Shown one piece after another: positions 33,665 through 42,865 of a stretch of DNA of 64,000 nt. The stretch spans positions 310,001 through 374,000 of the forward strand of contig NZ_SLWQ01000001.1 of the NCBI RefSeq assembly GCF_004342425.1, written 5' to 3'. The DNA comes from Dokdonella fugitiva. GTDB taxonomy: Bacteria; Pseudomonadota; Gammaproteobacteria; Xanthomonadales; Rhodanobacteraceae. The stretch's first letter is position 1. Each line of letters opens with the position of its first letter. A program made the position numbers and the translations under genes. The notes below the pieces were generated by a model. That model ran no database searches, was not told the DNA's origin, and saw only the letters and a program-made list of their open reading frames with translations.

Positions 33665-36004
33665 ATGACTCGCACGTTCCTGCGCTTCGGCGACGGCCAC
33701 ATCGACGTCGCCGCGCGTGAACTCTGGCGCGGCGATCGCCGCATCGACTTGCCTCCGACGGTGTTCGACTGCATCGCCTACCTGGCGACGCACCGCGATC
33801 GCGCCGTCGGCCGTGACGAACTCGTCGCGGCCGTGTGGGGCAAGACCGCGGTCAGCGACACGATGCTCGGCAAGGCGATCCTCGCCTCGCGCCGCGCGAC
33901 GGGCGACACCGCCGGGGCGCAGGCGATCCTGCGCACCGTGCCGCGCTACGGCTACCGCTGGGTCGCGCCGACCGACGAAGTCGCCGCGGACGCGCCCGCC
34001 ATGGTCGTGGCGGCCGTGCCGACCACCGCACCGCCGGCGGGACGACCGGCGACCGCACCGCAGCGTCGCCGCACCGCGCTCGCGGTCCTCGCCGCCGCGG
34101 TCGTCGCCGCGCTCGCGACAGGCTGGTTCGGCGCGCGCCAAGCGCCCGAAACCGCGCCGCCGCGCGCCGAAGCCACCACCGCCGGCCGCGGCGACGCGAT
34201 CGCGGTGCTGCCCGCCGAGGTGCTCGCCGGCAGCGACGACGACTGGTTGCGCCTCGGCCTCATGGACCTGATCGCGACGCGCCTGCGCGCGCGCGGCGTC
34301 GCGGTCATGCCGAGCGACAGCGTCGTGCGCGTGGTCGCCGGCAGCCAGGGCCGCGACGACGCGCAGCGACGCCTGTCCGGCGCCGCCGCGGTGCGTTCGC
34401 TCGTGCTGCCGGCGGTGCGCCGCTCGGGCAAGGATTGGGTCGTGCGCGCCGAACTCGTCGACGTCGGCGGCGCACGGCGCACGGTGCAGGTCGAAGGCGA
34501 AAGTCCGATCACGGCGACCGACCGCGCCGCGCGGCGGCTGCTCGCCCTGCTCGGCCATGCGCAAGCCGGCGATGCACCCGCCGACACCGACATCGGCCTC
34601 ACCGAACTGCTGCAGCGAACCGATGCGGCGCGTCTCGCCGACAACCTCGAGCTCGCGCGCACGCTGGTCGAACAGGCACCCCCGGCGCTGCGCGACCTGC
34701 CCGAAGTGCGCGAACGCGTGATCCGCATCGACCTGCGCGCGGGGCGCTTCGACGCGGCGCGCGCGGCGATCGCGGCGCTGCTCGCGCGCGTGAGCGTGGA
34801 GTCCGAACCGGTCATGCACGCGCGCCTGCTCGAGAACCTCTGCGTCGCCGAACTGCGCAGCGGCCGGCTCGCGCAGGCGAGGCACGCCTGCGACGAGGCA
34901 ATCGGCCTGCTTGACGGTCGCGGCGAGCCGATCGCGCTCGGTCGCGCCTACAACGACCGCGGCATCCTCGAGGCGCGCGAAGGCCACGCCGATGCCGCGC
35001 TCGCGGATTTCTCGCGCTCGCGCGTGGCGATCACGCTCGGCGGCGATCCGCTGCTGCTCGCCCAGCTCGACGGCAACGAGAGCACGGTGCAGATGACGCA
35101 TGGCCGCCCGGCCGAGGCGCTGCCGACACTCGTGCGTGCGGGCGAAACGTTCCGGCGCTTCGGCATGGCCCACGAATACGTCACGTCGCTGGTCAACCAG
35201 ATCGGCTCGCACCTGCAGTTGCTGCAGCCGCTCGATGCACTCGAGGCGAGCGACGCGGGTTGGGCCGAACGCGCGCGCGTCACCGATCCGCAGGTGCGCA
35301 GCGCATTCGAGGCCGCGCGCGCGGACGCGCTCGCCGCGAACGGGCGCATCGCCGAGGCGCGCAGCGTGCTCGATGCGCTGATCCAGCGCACCGCGCCGCC
35401 GGCCGATCCGGGACAGGCCGCGCGCGCACGCGCGATCGAGGCGCGCCTCGACCTCGCCCTCGGCGACGCCGGCACCGCGGCCGTGCTCGCGCGCGCCGCC
35501 GTCGGCGCGCTCGACGGCAACGGCGACGAGGCGGATCGCGCCGATGCCTGGCTCACCCTCGCGCGAGCCTTGCAGGTGACCGACGCCGGCGCGGCGCGGG
35601 AGCAGGCGTCCGCCTTCGCCGCCTGGGCGAAGGACATCGACGACCCGCGCGTGCGCGCCGATCTCGCGCGTGCCGCGACGGCGGACGACGCGGCCACGGC
35701 GACGGCCGCCTTCGAGGCCGCGCTCGCCGGCGTCGACGGACGCAGCGAGCTCGTCGCCGAGGCGGCAGTCGCCTACGGCAATGCGCTCGTCGCGCAGGGT
35801 CGGCTCGATGCGGCGGCGATCGTCGCCGGCCGGGTCGCCCGCGCCGCCGGCCAGGACTTCGACTGCGCGCTGCTGCAGGCGCGCCTGTACCACGCGCTCG
35901 GCCAGGACGCCGCCTGGCGCGGCGCGCTCGCGCATGCGCGCGAACTCGCCGGCGAACGACCGATTCCGCAAGCCTTGCAGCGACTTGCGCCAGCGGCGGA
36001 GTGA
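33665..36004 (+). CDS. CadC-like membrane regulator: winged helix, one TM segment, TPR sensor
   Basis: The 779-aa product starts at ATG 33665 (MTRTFLRFGDGHIDVAARE). Residues 1-101 form an OmpR/PhoB-type winged helix (LPPTVFDCIAYLATHRDRAVG, LRTVPRYGYRW). Residues 137-156 are a single hydrophobic segment. The rest is periplasmic, with an N-terminal alpha/beta part (VLPAEVLAGSDDDWLRLGL) and about 400 residues of Ala-rich helical TPR-like repeats. It has no receiver domain and thus senses directly, as CadC or ToxR do. It precedes the beta-helix protein at 36135 but linkage is unproven. Confidence 0.87.
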   Translation: MTRTFLRFGDGHIDVAARELWRGDRRIDLPPTVFDCIAYLATHRDRAVGRDELVAAVWGKTAVSDTMLGKAILASRRATGDTAGAQAILRTVPRYGYRWVAPTDEVAADAPAMVVAAVPTTAPPAGRPATAPQRRRTALAVLAAAVVAALATGWFGARQAPETAPPRAEATTAGRGDAIAVLPAEVLAGSDDDWLRLGLMDLIATRLRARGVAVMPSDSVVRVVAGSQGRDDAQRRLSGAAAVRSLVLPAVRRSGKDWVVRAELVDVGGARRTVQVEGESPITATDRAARRLLALLGHAQAGDAPADTDIGLTELLQRTDAARLADNLELARTLVEQAPPALRDLPEVRERVIRIDLRAGRFDAARAAIAALLARVSVESEPVMHARLLENLCVAELRSGRLAQARHACDEAIGLLDGRGEPIALGRAYNDRGILEAREGHADAALADFSRSRVAITLGGDPLLLAQLDGNESTVQMTHGRPAEALPTLVRAGETFRRFGMAHEYVTSLVNQIGSHLQLLQPLDALEASDAGWAERARVTDPQVRSAFEAARADALAANGRIAEARSVLDALIQRTAPPADPGQAARARAIEARLDLALGDAGTAAVLARAAVGALDGNGDEADRADAWLTLARALQVTDAGAAREQASAFAAWAKDIDDPRVRADLARAATADDAATATAAFEAALAGVDGRSELVAEAAVAYGNALVAQGRLDAAAIVAGRVARAAGQDFDCALLQARLYHALGQDAAWRGALAHARELAGERPIPQALQRLAPAAE

Positions 36005-36134
36005 GCGCGGAACGGAATCCGAACGGCAACGGAACAGCCGCGGCATGGACGCGGCCGGCGTGGATGCGATGCTGCGGCCCGCTGCGCCGACCGCACGCGC
36101 GCCGTGTTCCCTTCACCATCCCGGAGCTCCCCGC

Positions 36135-37946
36135 ATGAATCGGACCTGCCCCCGCGCCCGCGTGCGCGCCCTGCGACCACGCCGCCTCGTCGCCGGCCTC
36201 GCCCTCGCCCTCGCCGCCCCGCTCGCCGCTGCGGCGACCGTGACGAACTGCGACGACGCGGGACCGGGCAGCCTGCGCGATGCGATCGCCCATGCGACGA
36301 CGGGCGAGACGATCGATTTCGCCGGCCTGGCCTGCAACGCGATCGTGCTCGACGGCGGCGCGCTCGCCGTCGCCGTGGCCGAACTCACCGTGCAGGGCCC
36401 GGGCAGCAGTGCGCTGTCGATCAGTGGCAATGACACGAGTCGCGTGTTCGAGCAGCCCGCCGCCGGCGCGCGCCTTGCCCTGCGCGGACTCACGCTGACG
36501 CACGGCCGCGCTGGCGGCGACGGCGGCTGCGTCCTCGCCGGTGGCGACCTCACGCTCGGTGACGTCGTCGCCACCGGCTGCGCGGCCGGCAACGCGACGA
36601 CCGCGCTCGTCTCCGGCGGCGCGGTCGCGGTCACGGGCAATGCCATGCTGGACGGCGGCGCGTTCGACGGCAACCGCGTCGACGGCACGCAACGCGTGCG
36701 CGGTGGCGCGATCGCGGTCGGCAACCTCCTGACCGCGACCGGCACCTCGTTCACCAACAACGTCGCGTGGAGTCATGCCGACGGCAATCCCAACGACGAC
36801 ATCGCCGAGGGTGGCGCGATCTTCGCGCTCGGCGACACCCACCTCACCGACAGCGTCATCAGCGGCAACACGGTGAAATCCGATGCCTCCGAGGTGTTCG
36901 GTGGCGGCGTCGCGATCGGTTCCCACCCGGACGATGCGATGGCCTCGCTCGACGTGCTGCGTGGCCACGTGCACGGCAACACGGCGACCACCCAGTGCGG
37001 CGTCTGTGCACCGCAGGGCGGCGGCATCGCCGCGGTCGGCGACACGCGCCTGCGCGACTCGACCGTGCTCGACAACACCGTGTACTCACCCGGCCACTAC
37101 GGTGGTGGCGGCGGCGTGCGCGCGTTCCACGCGACGAGCCTCGAGGTGACCGGCTCGATCATCGCCGGCAACCATGCGCCGTCCGCCGGCGGCGGCATCA
37201 TGGGTCCGGAGCAGGGCGTCGTCACGCTCGACACCACGCTCGTGACCGGCAACAGCTCGGGCAACGAAGCGGGGCTCGACGAAGGGGGCGGCGGCATCCT
37301 CTGCCTCGGCTGCGCGGTGGTCCTGCAAAGCAGCACGGTCAGCGACAACAACGCGGGCGCGAGCGGCGGCGGCATCTTCATCCATTACGGCGAATACGCG
37401 CCGCAGGCGACGACGATCATCGACAGCACGATCAGCGGCAACACCAGCGGCCAGGAAGGCGGCGGCATCATGCTCGACGGCGGTGACGCGAACTTCCACA
37501 ACAGCACGATCGCGTTCAACACGGCCGCCTCGCGCGGCGCCGGCATCAGCGCGGGCGAGTACACCTACCAGATCGGACTGGAAAGCACGATCGTCGCGAA
37601 CAACGCCACCGCGGGCGCGGCGAGCGACGTATGGGCCTTCCCCGACACCGTGGGCGGCAGCCACAACCTCGTGCCGAGCGCGGACGGCCCGGCCGACATG
37701 CCGGCCGACACGATCACCGCCGATCCGCTGCTGCTGCCACTCGCCGACAACGGCGGCGCGACGCCGACGCACGCGCTCGATCCGGCCAGCCCCGCGATCG
37801 ACGCGGGCAGCAACGCACTCGGCCTCGTGTTCGACCAGCGCGGCGAAGGCTACGCGCGCGAAGCCGGTGCGGGCGCCGACATCGGCGCCTGGGAGCAACA
37901 GCCGACCTCGGCGGACGTCATCTTCACCGACGGCTTCGACGGCTGA
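36135..37946 (+). CDS. Secreted right-handed beta-helix protein with FTDGFDG tail
   Basis: The 603-aa product has a signal peptide (RRLVAGLALALAAPLAAAA), then a domain starting TVTNCDDAGPGSLRDAIA, the known N-terminal signature of polymorphic outer-membrane-like/CSLREA-type beta-helix proteins. Repeats of the form GGGI...L..S.ISGNT run through the centre. A C-terminal cap (NGGATPTHALDPASPAIDAG) precedes the last residues ADVIFTDGFDG. The protein at 47293 shares signature, cap and tail. It is probably secreted or surface-exposed; no autotransporter barrel is present. Confidence 0.88.
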   Translation: MNRTCPRARVRALRPRRLVAGLALALAAPLAAAATVTNCDDAGPGSLRDAIAHATTGETIDFAGLACNAIVLDGGALAVAVAELTVQGPGSSALSISGNDTSRVFEQPAAGARLALRGLTLTHGRAGGDGGCVLAGGDLTLGDVVATGCAAGNATTALVSGGAVAVTGNAMLDGGAFDGNRVDGTQRVRGGAIAVGNLLTATGTSFTNNVAWSHADGNPNDDIAEGGAIFALGDTHLTDSVISGNTVKSDASEVFGGGVAIGSHPDDAMASLDVLRGHVHGNTATTQCGVCAPQGGGIAAVGDTRLRDSTVLDNTVYSPGHYGGGGGVRAFHATSLEVTGSIIAGNHAPSAGGGIMGPEQGVVTLDTTLVTGNSSGNEAGLDEGGGGILCLGCAVVLQSSTVSDNNAGASGGGIFIHYGEYAPQATTIIDSTISGNTSGQEGGGIMLDGGDANFHNSTIAFNTAASRGAGISAGEYTYQIGLESTIVANNATAGAASDVWAFPDTVGGSHNLVPSADGPADMPADTITADPLLLPLADNGGATPTHALDPASPAIDAGSNALGLVFDQRGEGYAREAGAGADIGAWEQQPTSADVIFTDGFDG

Positions 37947-38064
37947 CGCTCGCGGACCGGTGCCCGCCGGGGAGCAGTCGCACGCTGACCGCGCTGCTCC
38001 CGGGCCTTCCCTCCTGCGAGGGGCGCGAAGAGGGAGCGGGAAGCCATCTGAAATCTTCAAGGCC

Positions 38065-38166
38065 TGATACACGAAGCTATACCGGGCACACGAAGGAAAG
38101 GCTCCCGAAGAAGGGTGCCCCCGCATCGGCATTCTTCGTGTCCTCGATGTGCTCGGTGTTTCAATC
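38065..38166. repeat. ACGAAGG-type inverted repeat element, copy 1
   Basis: The left arm contains TGATACACGAAGC and CACACGAAGGAAAG. The right arm (CTTCGTGTCC...GGTGTTTCAATC) is its reverse complement with changes. Related arms flank the elements at 58276-58470 and 61482-61630. It lies in the 254-bp spacer between two convergent genes; nothing else is seen there. Confidence 0.6.
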
Positions 38167-38200
38167 TCTCGCCGCTTTCGATCCCCTTACGTGGCGCCGC

Positions 38201-38791
38201 TCACTCCGACGCCGGCAGGCGATGCAGCAGCACGAACGGGTCGAAGCGCACGTCGACGCCGGAAGCGAGCACGCCGATGGACCGGATCTCGAAATCGTCC
38301 TCGATGCGGAAGATGGTTTCGCCGAACCCGATCGTGAGCTGGCCCGGCGTGTCGGTGAGGATCTTCAGGTCGATCGGTTCGCCGCGCGGCAGGTCGACGT
38401 TGAACGGCGCGCGCGGCAGGTCCTTGCCGCGCCACAGTTGCGGCGAAACCTGCTGCGTGGTGCGGTCGATCGAGAGGATGATCGACTTCTCGCGGCGCTG
38501 GCCGTCCTCGCCCGCGCCATACAGGTCGATGCGCGCGATCGACGCCCACTTGGCGCTGCGCCGGCCCTTGGCCGCCTTCACGCGGATCGTCGTCGCGAGT
38601 CCGTCGAAGTGCGCGAGGTCACGGCGCTCCCATTCGCTGTACTCGCCTGCTTCGCCGCCGAGGCGGAAGCGGTAGCGCTCGCCCGGCGTGAACTGGGCGA
38701 TCACCGTCGTCGCTTCGCCTTGCACGCGCGTCGGCGGCAGCTCCTGCGGCGGAGCGGCGAAGGCGAGCGCGAGCGCGAGGGTGGCGAGCAT
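38201..38791 (-). CDS. Hypothetical secreted beta-rich protein
   Basis: The 196-aa product starts MLATLALALAFAAPPQELPP with GGAGGT eight bases upstream; longer in-frame readings are antisense to the next gene. The mature part reads like a beta sandwich (YRFRLGGEAGEYSEWERRD, ILSIDRTTQQVSPQLW, LTIGFGETIFRIEDDFEIRS). No cysteine and no family recognised. It is divergent from the delta-60-type gene at 38945. Confidence 0.72.
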   Translation of the reverse strand: MLATLALALAFAAPPQELPPTRVQGEATTVIAQFTPGERYRFRLGGEAGEYSEWERRDLAHFDGLATTIRVKAAKGRRSAKWASIARIDLYGAGEDGQRREKSIILSIDRTTQQVSPQLWRGKDLPRAPFNVDLPRGEPIDLKILTDTPGQLTIGFGETIFRIEDDFEIRSIGVLASGVDVRFDPFVLLHRLPASE

Positions 38792-38944
38792 CGGACCTCC
38801 GGGCAGGCGTGGCGGGCGCCCCCGCGGGTGACGGCCACGATCGCCGATCTTGCCTCCTTCGGGGCGGGCGCGGAACCCCGCGCGCGCGTGATCCCTCGCG
38901 CCCCCGGCTTGCGTATGCGAAGGCAGGCCCACGAGGAGATCGCC

Positions 38945-40348
38945 ATGCGCACCGCCCTGCTGTTCACCGCCGCCCTTGCCGCCGCGTTCGCCACGGCGCC
39001 CGCCCGCGCCGTCGACGGCGCGCTCGACCACACGTTCGGTACCGACGCCGAGTTCCCGGGTTTCGGCTTCTACCTCAATCCCTACGGCACCCAGCTCGAT
39101 TCGGGCGTGACGACGCTACGTCGTGCACCGAATGGCCAGCTGTACCTGGTCGGCCAGGTGAAGGACGCGCAGGACAACTGGCGCCCGTCGATCCGTCGCC
39201 TCGACGCGGATGGCTATCCGGACTTCGCCTTCGGCGACATGGGCGTGCGCACCTACCCGGCGCCGTGTCCGCTCGCCTACCCGGCCGATGCGCAGATCGA
39301 CGCGCTGGGCCGCATCTGGGTCGCGTTCGGTGGCTGCGAGGATTTCAAGATCTACCGTTTCACGGCAGCGGGCGACCTCGACACGAGCCTGCTCGGCACC
39401 GGCGTCCTGTCGATCGCGTTCGATCTCGGTGACGACGACGACGACGACGTGCGCCGGCTCGCGATCGACCCGCAAGGCGGCGTCGTCGTCGCCGGCTTCG
39501 CCGCGGCCCTGCCGAACCGGCGGCTCGCCGTTGCCCACTACACCGCCGACGGCGCGCCGGTCGCCGGCTTCGGCGTGGACGGCAAGGCCGATTTCGTCGC
39601 CACCGACTTGATCAACTACGTGAAAGGGCTGCACCTCATGCGCGATGGCCGCATCGTCGTGACCGGCCTCTGGGCACCCAATCCCGCCTCGGGCCGGCAG
39701 GTGGTGTACCGCTTGCAGCCGAACGGCACGGTCGACGCGGGCTACGGCAACTTCGCGCCAGGCATCGCCTATCTCGACCTCGGCCTCGCCTACGGCGACT
39801 GGTTGATGCGCGTGTACAGCGAAGGCTCGCTGCTCGAACCCGATGGTTCGGTCCTGCAGGTCGGCAACAGCATCCATTACGGCGGGCCGCACTCGGCGAA
39901 TGACATCGTGCTGGTCAAATGGCGGCCCGATGGCCAGCCCGACACCTCGATCGGTCCGTTCGGCGCACGTGCCTACAGCCTCGACTTCGCCGGCCCCGGC
40001 CCGGCCGACGACGACTACAACTTCGATCGCGCGGTCGCCCTGGCGCGCCAGGGCGACGGCAAGATCCTCATCCTGGGCGAAAGCCTGGCCGCGGACGCGT
40101 CACTGGGAACCACGCTGGTCCGCCTGACGCCGTCGCTCGCGCTCGACCCGAGCTTCGGCGACGGCGGCAAGGTGCGCCATCTCACGGCGATCGCGACGGA
40201 CGGCCACAACTGCACGCGCGCGAACGAGCTGCTGGTCCAACCGGGCCGTATCGTCGCCGGCGTGCGCGCCTGCATCGGCAATGGCAAGGTCGCCCAGGCC
40301 ACGATGGGTGTCGAGAACGACCTGCTGTTCGCCGACGGACTCGACTGA
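38945..40348 (+). CDS. Secreted delta-60-repeat-type protein with FADGLD tail
   Basis: The 467-aa product has a signal peptide (MRTALLFTAALAAAFATAPARA) and beta-propeller-like repeats of the delta-60 type: LDPSFGDGGKVRHL, LDADGYPDFAFGDMGVR, DGAPVAGFGVDGKADF, each followed by a G-R/K-I-V-V-x-G strand. An acidic run of seven Asp lies in the middle (GDDDDDDV). The end VENDLLFADGLD is a variant of the common tail with Leu for Phe. GAGGAG precedes the ATG. The protein at 56790 is of the same class. Confidence 0.85.
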   Translation: MRTALLFTAALAAAFATAPARAVDGALDHTFGTDAEFPGFGFYLNPYGTQLDSGVTTLRRAPNGQLYLVGQVKDAQDNWRPSIRRLDADGYPDFAFGDMGVRTYPAPCPLAYPADAQIDALGRIWVAFGGCEDFKIYRFTAAGDLDTSLLGTGVLSIAFDLGDDDDDDVRRLAIDPQGGVVVAGFAAALPNRRLAVAHYTADGAPVAGFGVDGKADFVATDLINYVKGLHLMRDGRIVVTGLWAPNPASGRQVVYRLQPNGTVDAGYGNFAPGIAYLDLGLAYGDWLMRVYSEGSLLEPDGSVLQVGNSIHYGGPHSANDIVLVKWRPDGQPDTSIGPFGARAYSLDFAGPGPADDDYNFDRAVALARQGDGKILILGESLAADASLGTTLVRLTPSLALDPSFGDGGKVRHLTAIATDGHNCTRANELLVQPGRIVAGVRACIGNGKVAQATMGVENDLLFADGLD

Positions 40349-40352
40349 TGGC

Positions 40353-41027
40353 TCAGCCACCCCGCCACGGCGCGATCGCGCAGATCTCGCCGATGCACTC
40401 CGGGTCGTAGACGGGGTCCGACTGGATCACGTTGATGTAGTAATCGGTGTTCGGGCGCAGGTCGCACGCGAGCGCGGGGCTGTTCGTGTGGAACTGCCAG
40501 AACAGCAGCATCGTGTCCGCGCTCGGCACGTTGCGCCCGAGGCATCCCGGCGACGGCAGGCGGCGCGTGAAGTCACCGCAGGCGTAACTGATCGCGATCG
40601 TCGTCGTCGGAGTCGCGATCGACGCCGGGTTGACGTACGACCCGTACATGCCGGGCGGCACGCTCGCCGGCGTGCGGAAATGCGCGGCGACGTAGTTCCA
40701 GCGGTGGAACTGCTTGAACACCGGCGCCGCTCCGGTGACGCCGGGCCATGGGGCCGCCACGTTGTCGTACGTGTTGTTGTAGCCCCAGATCGCATCGTAC
40801 TCGGCGAGGTTCACGTCGCGACGGTACGACGGCTGCGCGCCGTACTGGATGTCAGACTTGAGCAGGCGCTGGCGGCGCGTGCCATCGGGCAGGACGATCG
40901 AGTCGGGACACGCGTTCTCCGGTTCGAACGAGTCGGTGAACACGATTTCGTCCCACGGTGGCGGCATGGCGGAACAGGGCGCGGCAAGCACGAACAGCAG
41001 GCCGGCAAGGGCAAAACGGGTACGCAA
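40353..41027 (-). CDS. Exported protein of unknown family, paralogue 1, motif near the N-terminus
   Basis: The 224-aa product probably starts at TTG 41027, nine bases after GGAGG; no ATG fits a signal peptide. After the signal peptide comes PPPWDEIVFTDSFEPENACP, a form of the shared tail motif but at the N-terminus and followed by Cys. The rest has LPDGTRRQRLLKSDIQYG, FHRWNYVAAHFRTPA and a YYINVIQSD segment with three disulfide-like Cys pairs, matching the gene at 41196 along its whole length. Function unknown. It is convergent with the delta-60 gene, four bases apart. Confidence 0.78.
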   Translation of the reverse strand: MRTRFALAGLLFVLAAPCSAMPPPWDEIVFTDSFEPENACPDSIVLPDGTRRQRLLKSDIQYGAQPSYRRDVNLAEYDAIWGYNNTYDNVAAPWPGVTGAAPVFKQFHRWNYVAAHFRTPASVPPGMYGSYVNPASIATPTTTIAISYACGDFTRRLPSPGCLGRNVPSADTMLLFWQFHTNSPALACDLRPNTDYYINVIQSDPVYDPECIGEICAIAPWRGG

Positions 41028-41195
41028 GGTCGTAGCCTCCTCTGGGCGACGGGTGGCAGCAAAAACGTCCACCACTGCACAGCAGGCTCTCTGGACGACG
41101 GGGGAACGGCGGCGAAAACCGCAACGCGCCATCATGCGCGCGCGCGGATTCCGATTTCGTTCGGAAAACATTGTTCGATCGTTCGGTCTTGACGG

Positions 41196-41864
41196 TCAGT
41201 TGCGCCAGGGCGCGACCTGGCAGAGGTCGCCGACGCATTCGGTCAGCGACTCCTGGTCCGACTGGATGATGTTGATGTAGTAATCGGTATCGGTTTGGAG
41301 GTTGCAGGCCATCTGCGGGCTCGACGTATTGAACTGCCAGAACACCATGTAGGCGTCGGCGGTCGGCACGTCGCGCGTGATGCAGCCCGGCGACGGCAGG
41401 TGGGTGGCGAAGTCGCCACAGGCGCGACTGATCGCCATCGTGATGTTCGGGCCGGCGATCGTCGCCGGATTGACGAAGCGCCCGGAGTACCCCGGCGGCA
41501 CCGTCGCCGGCGTCCTGAAATGGGCGGCGACGTAGTTCCAGCGGTGGAAACTCCTCAGCACCGGCGCCGAACCGGTGACGCCCGGCCACGGCGTGATGCC
41601 GTCATACGGGGTGTTGTGGCCCCAGATGTTGTCGTACTCGGCGAGGAAGACCGACGGGCGCACCGTGACGGACACGCCGTAGGAGATGTTGGAATTGAGG
41701 AGGCGGGTGCGCCGGGTGCCGTCGGGGATGATGATCGTCTGCGGGCACGTCGCCGGGCCTTCGAATGCGTCCGCGAAGACGACTTCGTCCCACGGTGGCG
41801 GTGCGGCCTGCGCGGATGACGCCGCAACGGCCAGGAGCGCGATGCACGGACAACGTGGTTTCAC
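41196..41864 (-). CDS. Exported protein of unknown family, paralogue 2, motif near the N-terminus
   Basis: The 222-aa product most likely starts at GTG 41864 (GGGAG upstream) with signal peptide KPRCPCIALLAVAASSAQA. The mature N-terminus APPPWDEVVFADAFEGPATC again has the motif followed by Cys. Conserved with paralogue 1: PDGTRRTRLLNS, LAEYDNIWG, PWPGVTGSAPV, RWNYVAAHFRTPA, LPSPGC, DYYINIIQSD and the APWR end. The pair is a tandem duplication with 168 bp between. No known family. Confidence 0.78.
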   Translation of the reverse strand: MKPRCPCIALLAVAASSAQAAPPPWDEVVFADAFEGPATCPQTIIIPDGTRRTRLLNSNISYGVSVTVRPSVFLAEYDNIWGHNTPYDGITPWPGVTGSAPVLRSFHRWNYVAAHFRTPATVPPGYSGRFVNPATIAGPNITMAISRACGDFATHLPSPGCITRDVPTADAYMVFWQFNTSSPQMACNLQTDTDYYINIIQSDQESLTECVGDLCQVAPWRN

Positions 41865-42250
41865 TGCGGCTCCCTCGAGCTGTGCCGCAATCCCTCGCGT
41901 GCCTTTGGACCATCTTGTGCGCGAAATATACTCCGCAAGCATCAGGAATCCCACACCTTTTTTTGTCCACACCATCACGGAAACGCGCCCCCGCCCGGCG
42001 TTCCCGGAAGCGGCCGCGGCGGCAGGGGCTGACGGGGAATTTTCGCGACCTGCGTGGCGGCACCGGCCCGGACCAGCAGGCGGCGGCGAGCGGCCGCGGC
42101 GCGGGGGCCTGGAAGCGGGCGGAGCGGCGCATGGTCGACCTCGTGGCGATTCGATGACCCGGGGGATGCCGGGCATCGCCCGGAGGAACTTCCCCGCGCC
42201 GCGCAGGTACCAAGGCGCAAAGGGGGACAGCCCCGCCCGGGAGGATCGCC
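41865..42250. other. 386-bp spacer with AT-rich patch
   Basis: Near the paralogue-2 start lies a patch with TATATT (minus strand, 41925-41930), a plausible -10 box without a clear -35, and a run of seven T at 41958. The rest is GC-rich, has stops in all frames and shows no gene or recognised repeat. Confidence 0.4.
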
Positions 42251-42865
42251 GTGTCCAGGTACACCGCTGCCGCGTTCGCCCTCGCCGGCGCCGTCTCGTC
42301 CGCATGCGCCGGCGAGGTGGCGCCGAATCCGCTGGTCGACTACGCGGGATTCGAACGCATCGTCTCCTCCTCCAGGGAAGAACACGAGTCGCATCGCCTC
42401 GACGAGGACGCCTTCCTCGCGGGCATGCGCGAGCCGGGCGTGATCGTGCTCGACGCGCGCAGCGAGGCGCGCTACCGACTGCGCCACGTGAAGGGCGCGG
42501 TGAACCTGCCGTTCACCGATTTCACCGCCGACGCGCTCGCGCGCGTCGCGCCGCGCAAGGATGCGAAGATCCTCATCTACTGCAACAACAACTTCCGCGA
42601 CAGCCCGCAGGCATTCGCGCCGAAGGCGGCGACCGCGTCGCTGAACCTCTCGACCTGGACCTCGCTCAAGTCGTACGGCTACACCAATGTGTACGAGCTC
42701 GGCCCGCTGCTGTCGGTCGAGACGACGCGCATCCCGTTCGAAGGCAGTGAAGTTCACGCGGCCATGCATGCCGCGCACGGCGGCATGCACGGCACCCGAA
42801 CGCCTCAGTTCGACGGCGGCGGCAGCGCGAGGGTCAGCGACCAGACGAAGTCGCGCGGCACGTAA
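42251..42865 (+). CDS. Periplasmic rhodanese-like protein
   Basis: The 204-aa product starts at GTG 42251 with GGAGGA upstream and has a signal peptide (SRYTAAAFALAGAVSSACAG). The rhodanese fold shows VIVLDARSEARYRLRHVKGA and the active-site Cys111 in LIYCNNNFRDSP. Rhodaneses carry persulfide sulfur. Here the active loop CNNNFRD is not the classical six-residue CxxGxR, so catalytic sulfurtransfer is uncertain. The last 61 bases overlap the convergent CxxCH gene. The C-terminus after about residue 165 is His/Met/Gly-rich and possibly metal-binding. Confidence 0.8.
   Translation: MSRYTAAAFALAGAVSSACAGEVAPNPLVDYAGFERIVSSSREEHESHRLDEDAFLAGMREPGVIVLDARSEARYRLRHVKGAVNLPFTDFTADALARVAPRKDAKILIYCNNNFRDSPQAFAPKAATASLNLSTWTSLKSYGYTNVYELGPLLSVETTRIPFEGSEVHAAMHAAHGGMHGTRTPQFDGGGSARVSDQTKSRGT

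Noticed and set aside
33167..36046. 959-aa open frame antisense to the CadC-like regulator
   Set aside because: It is the mirror frame of the TPR region; no start signal or conserved motif.
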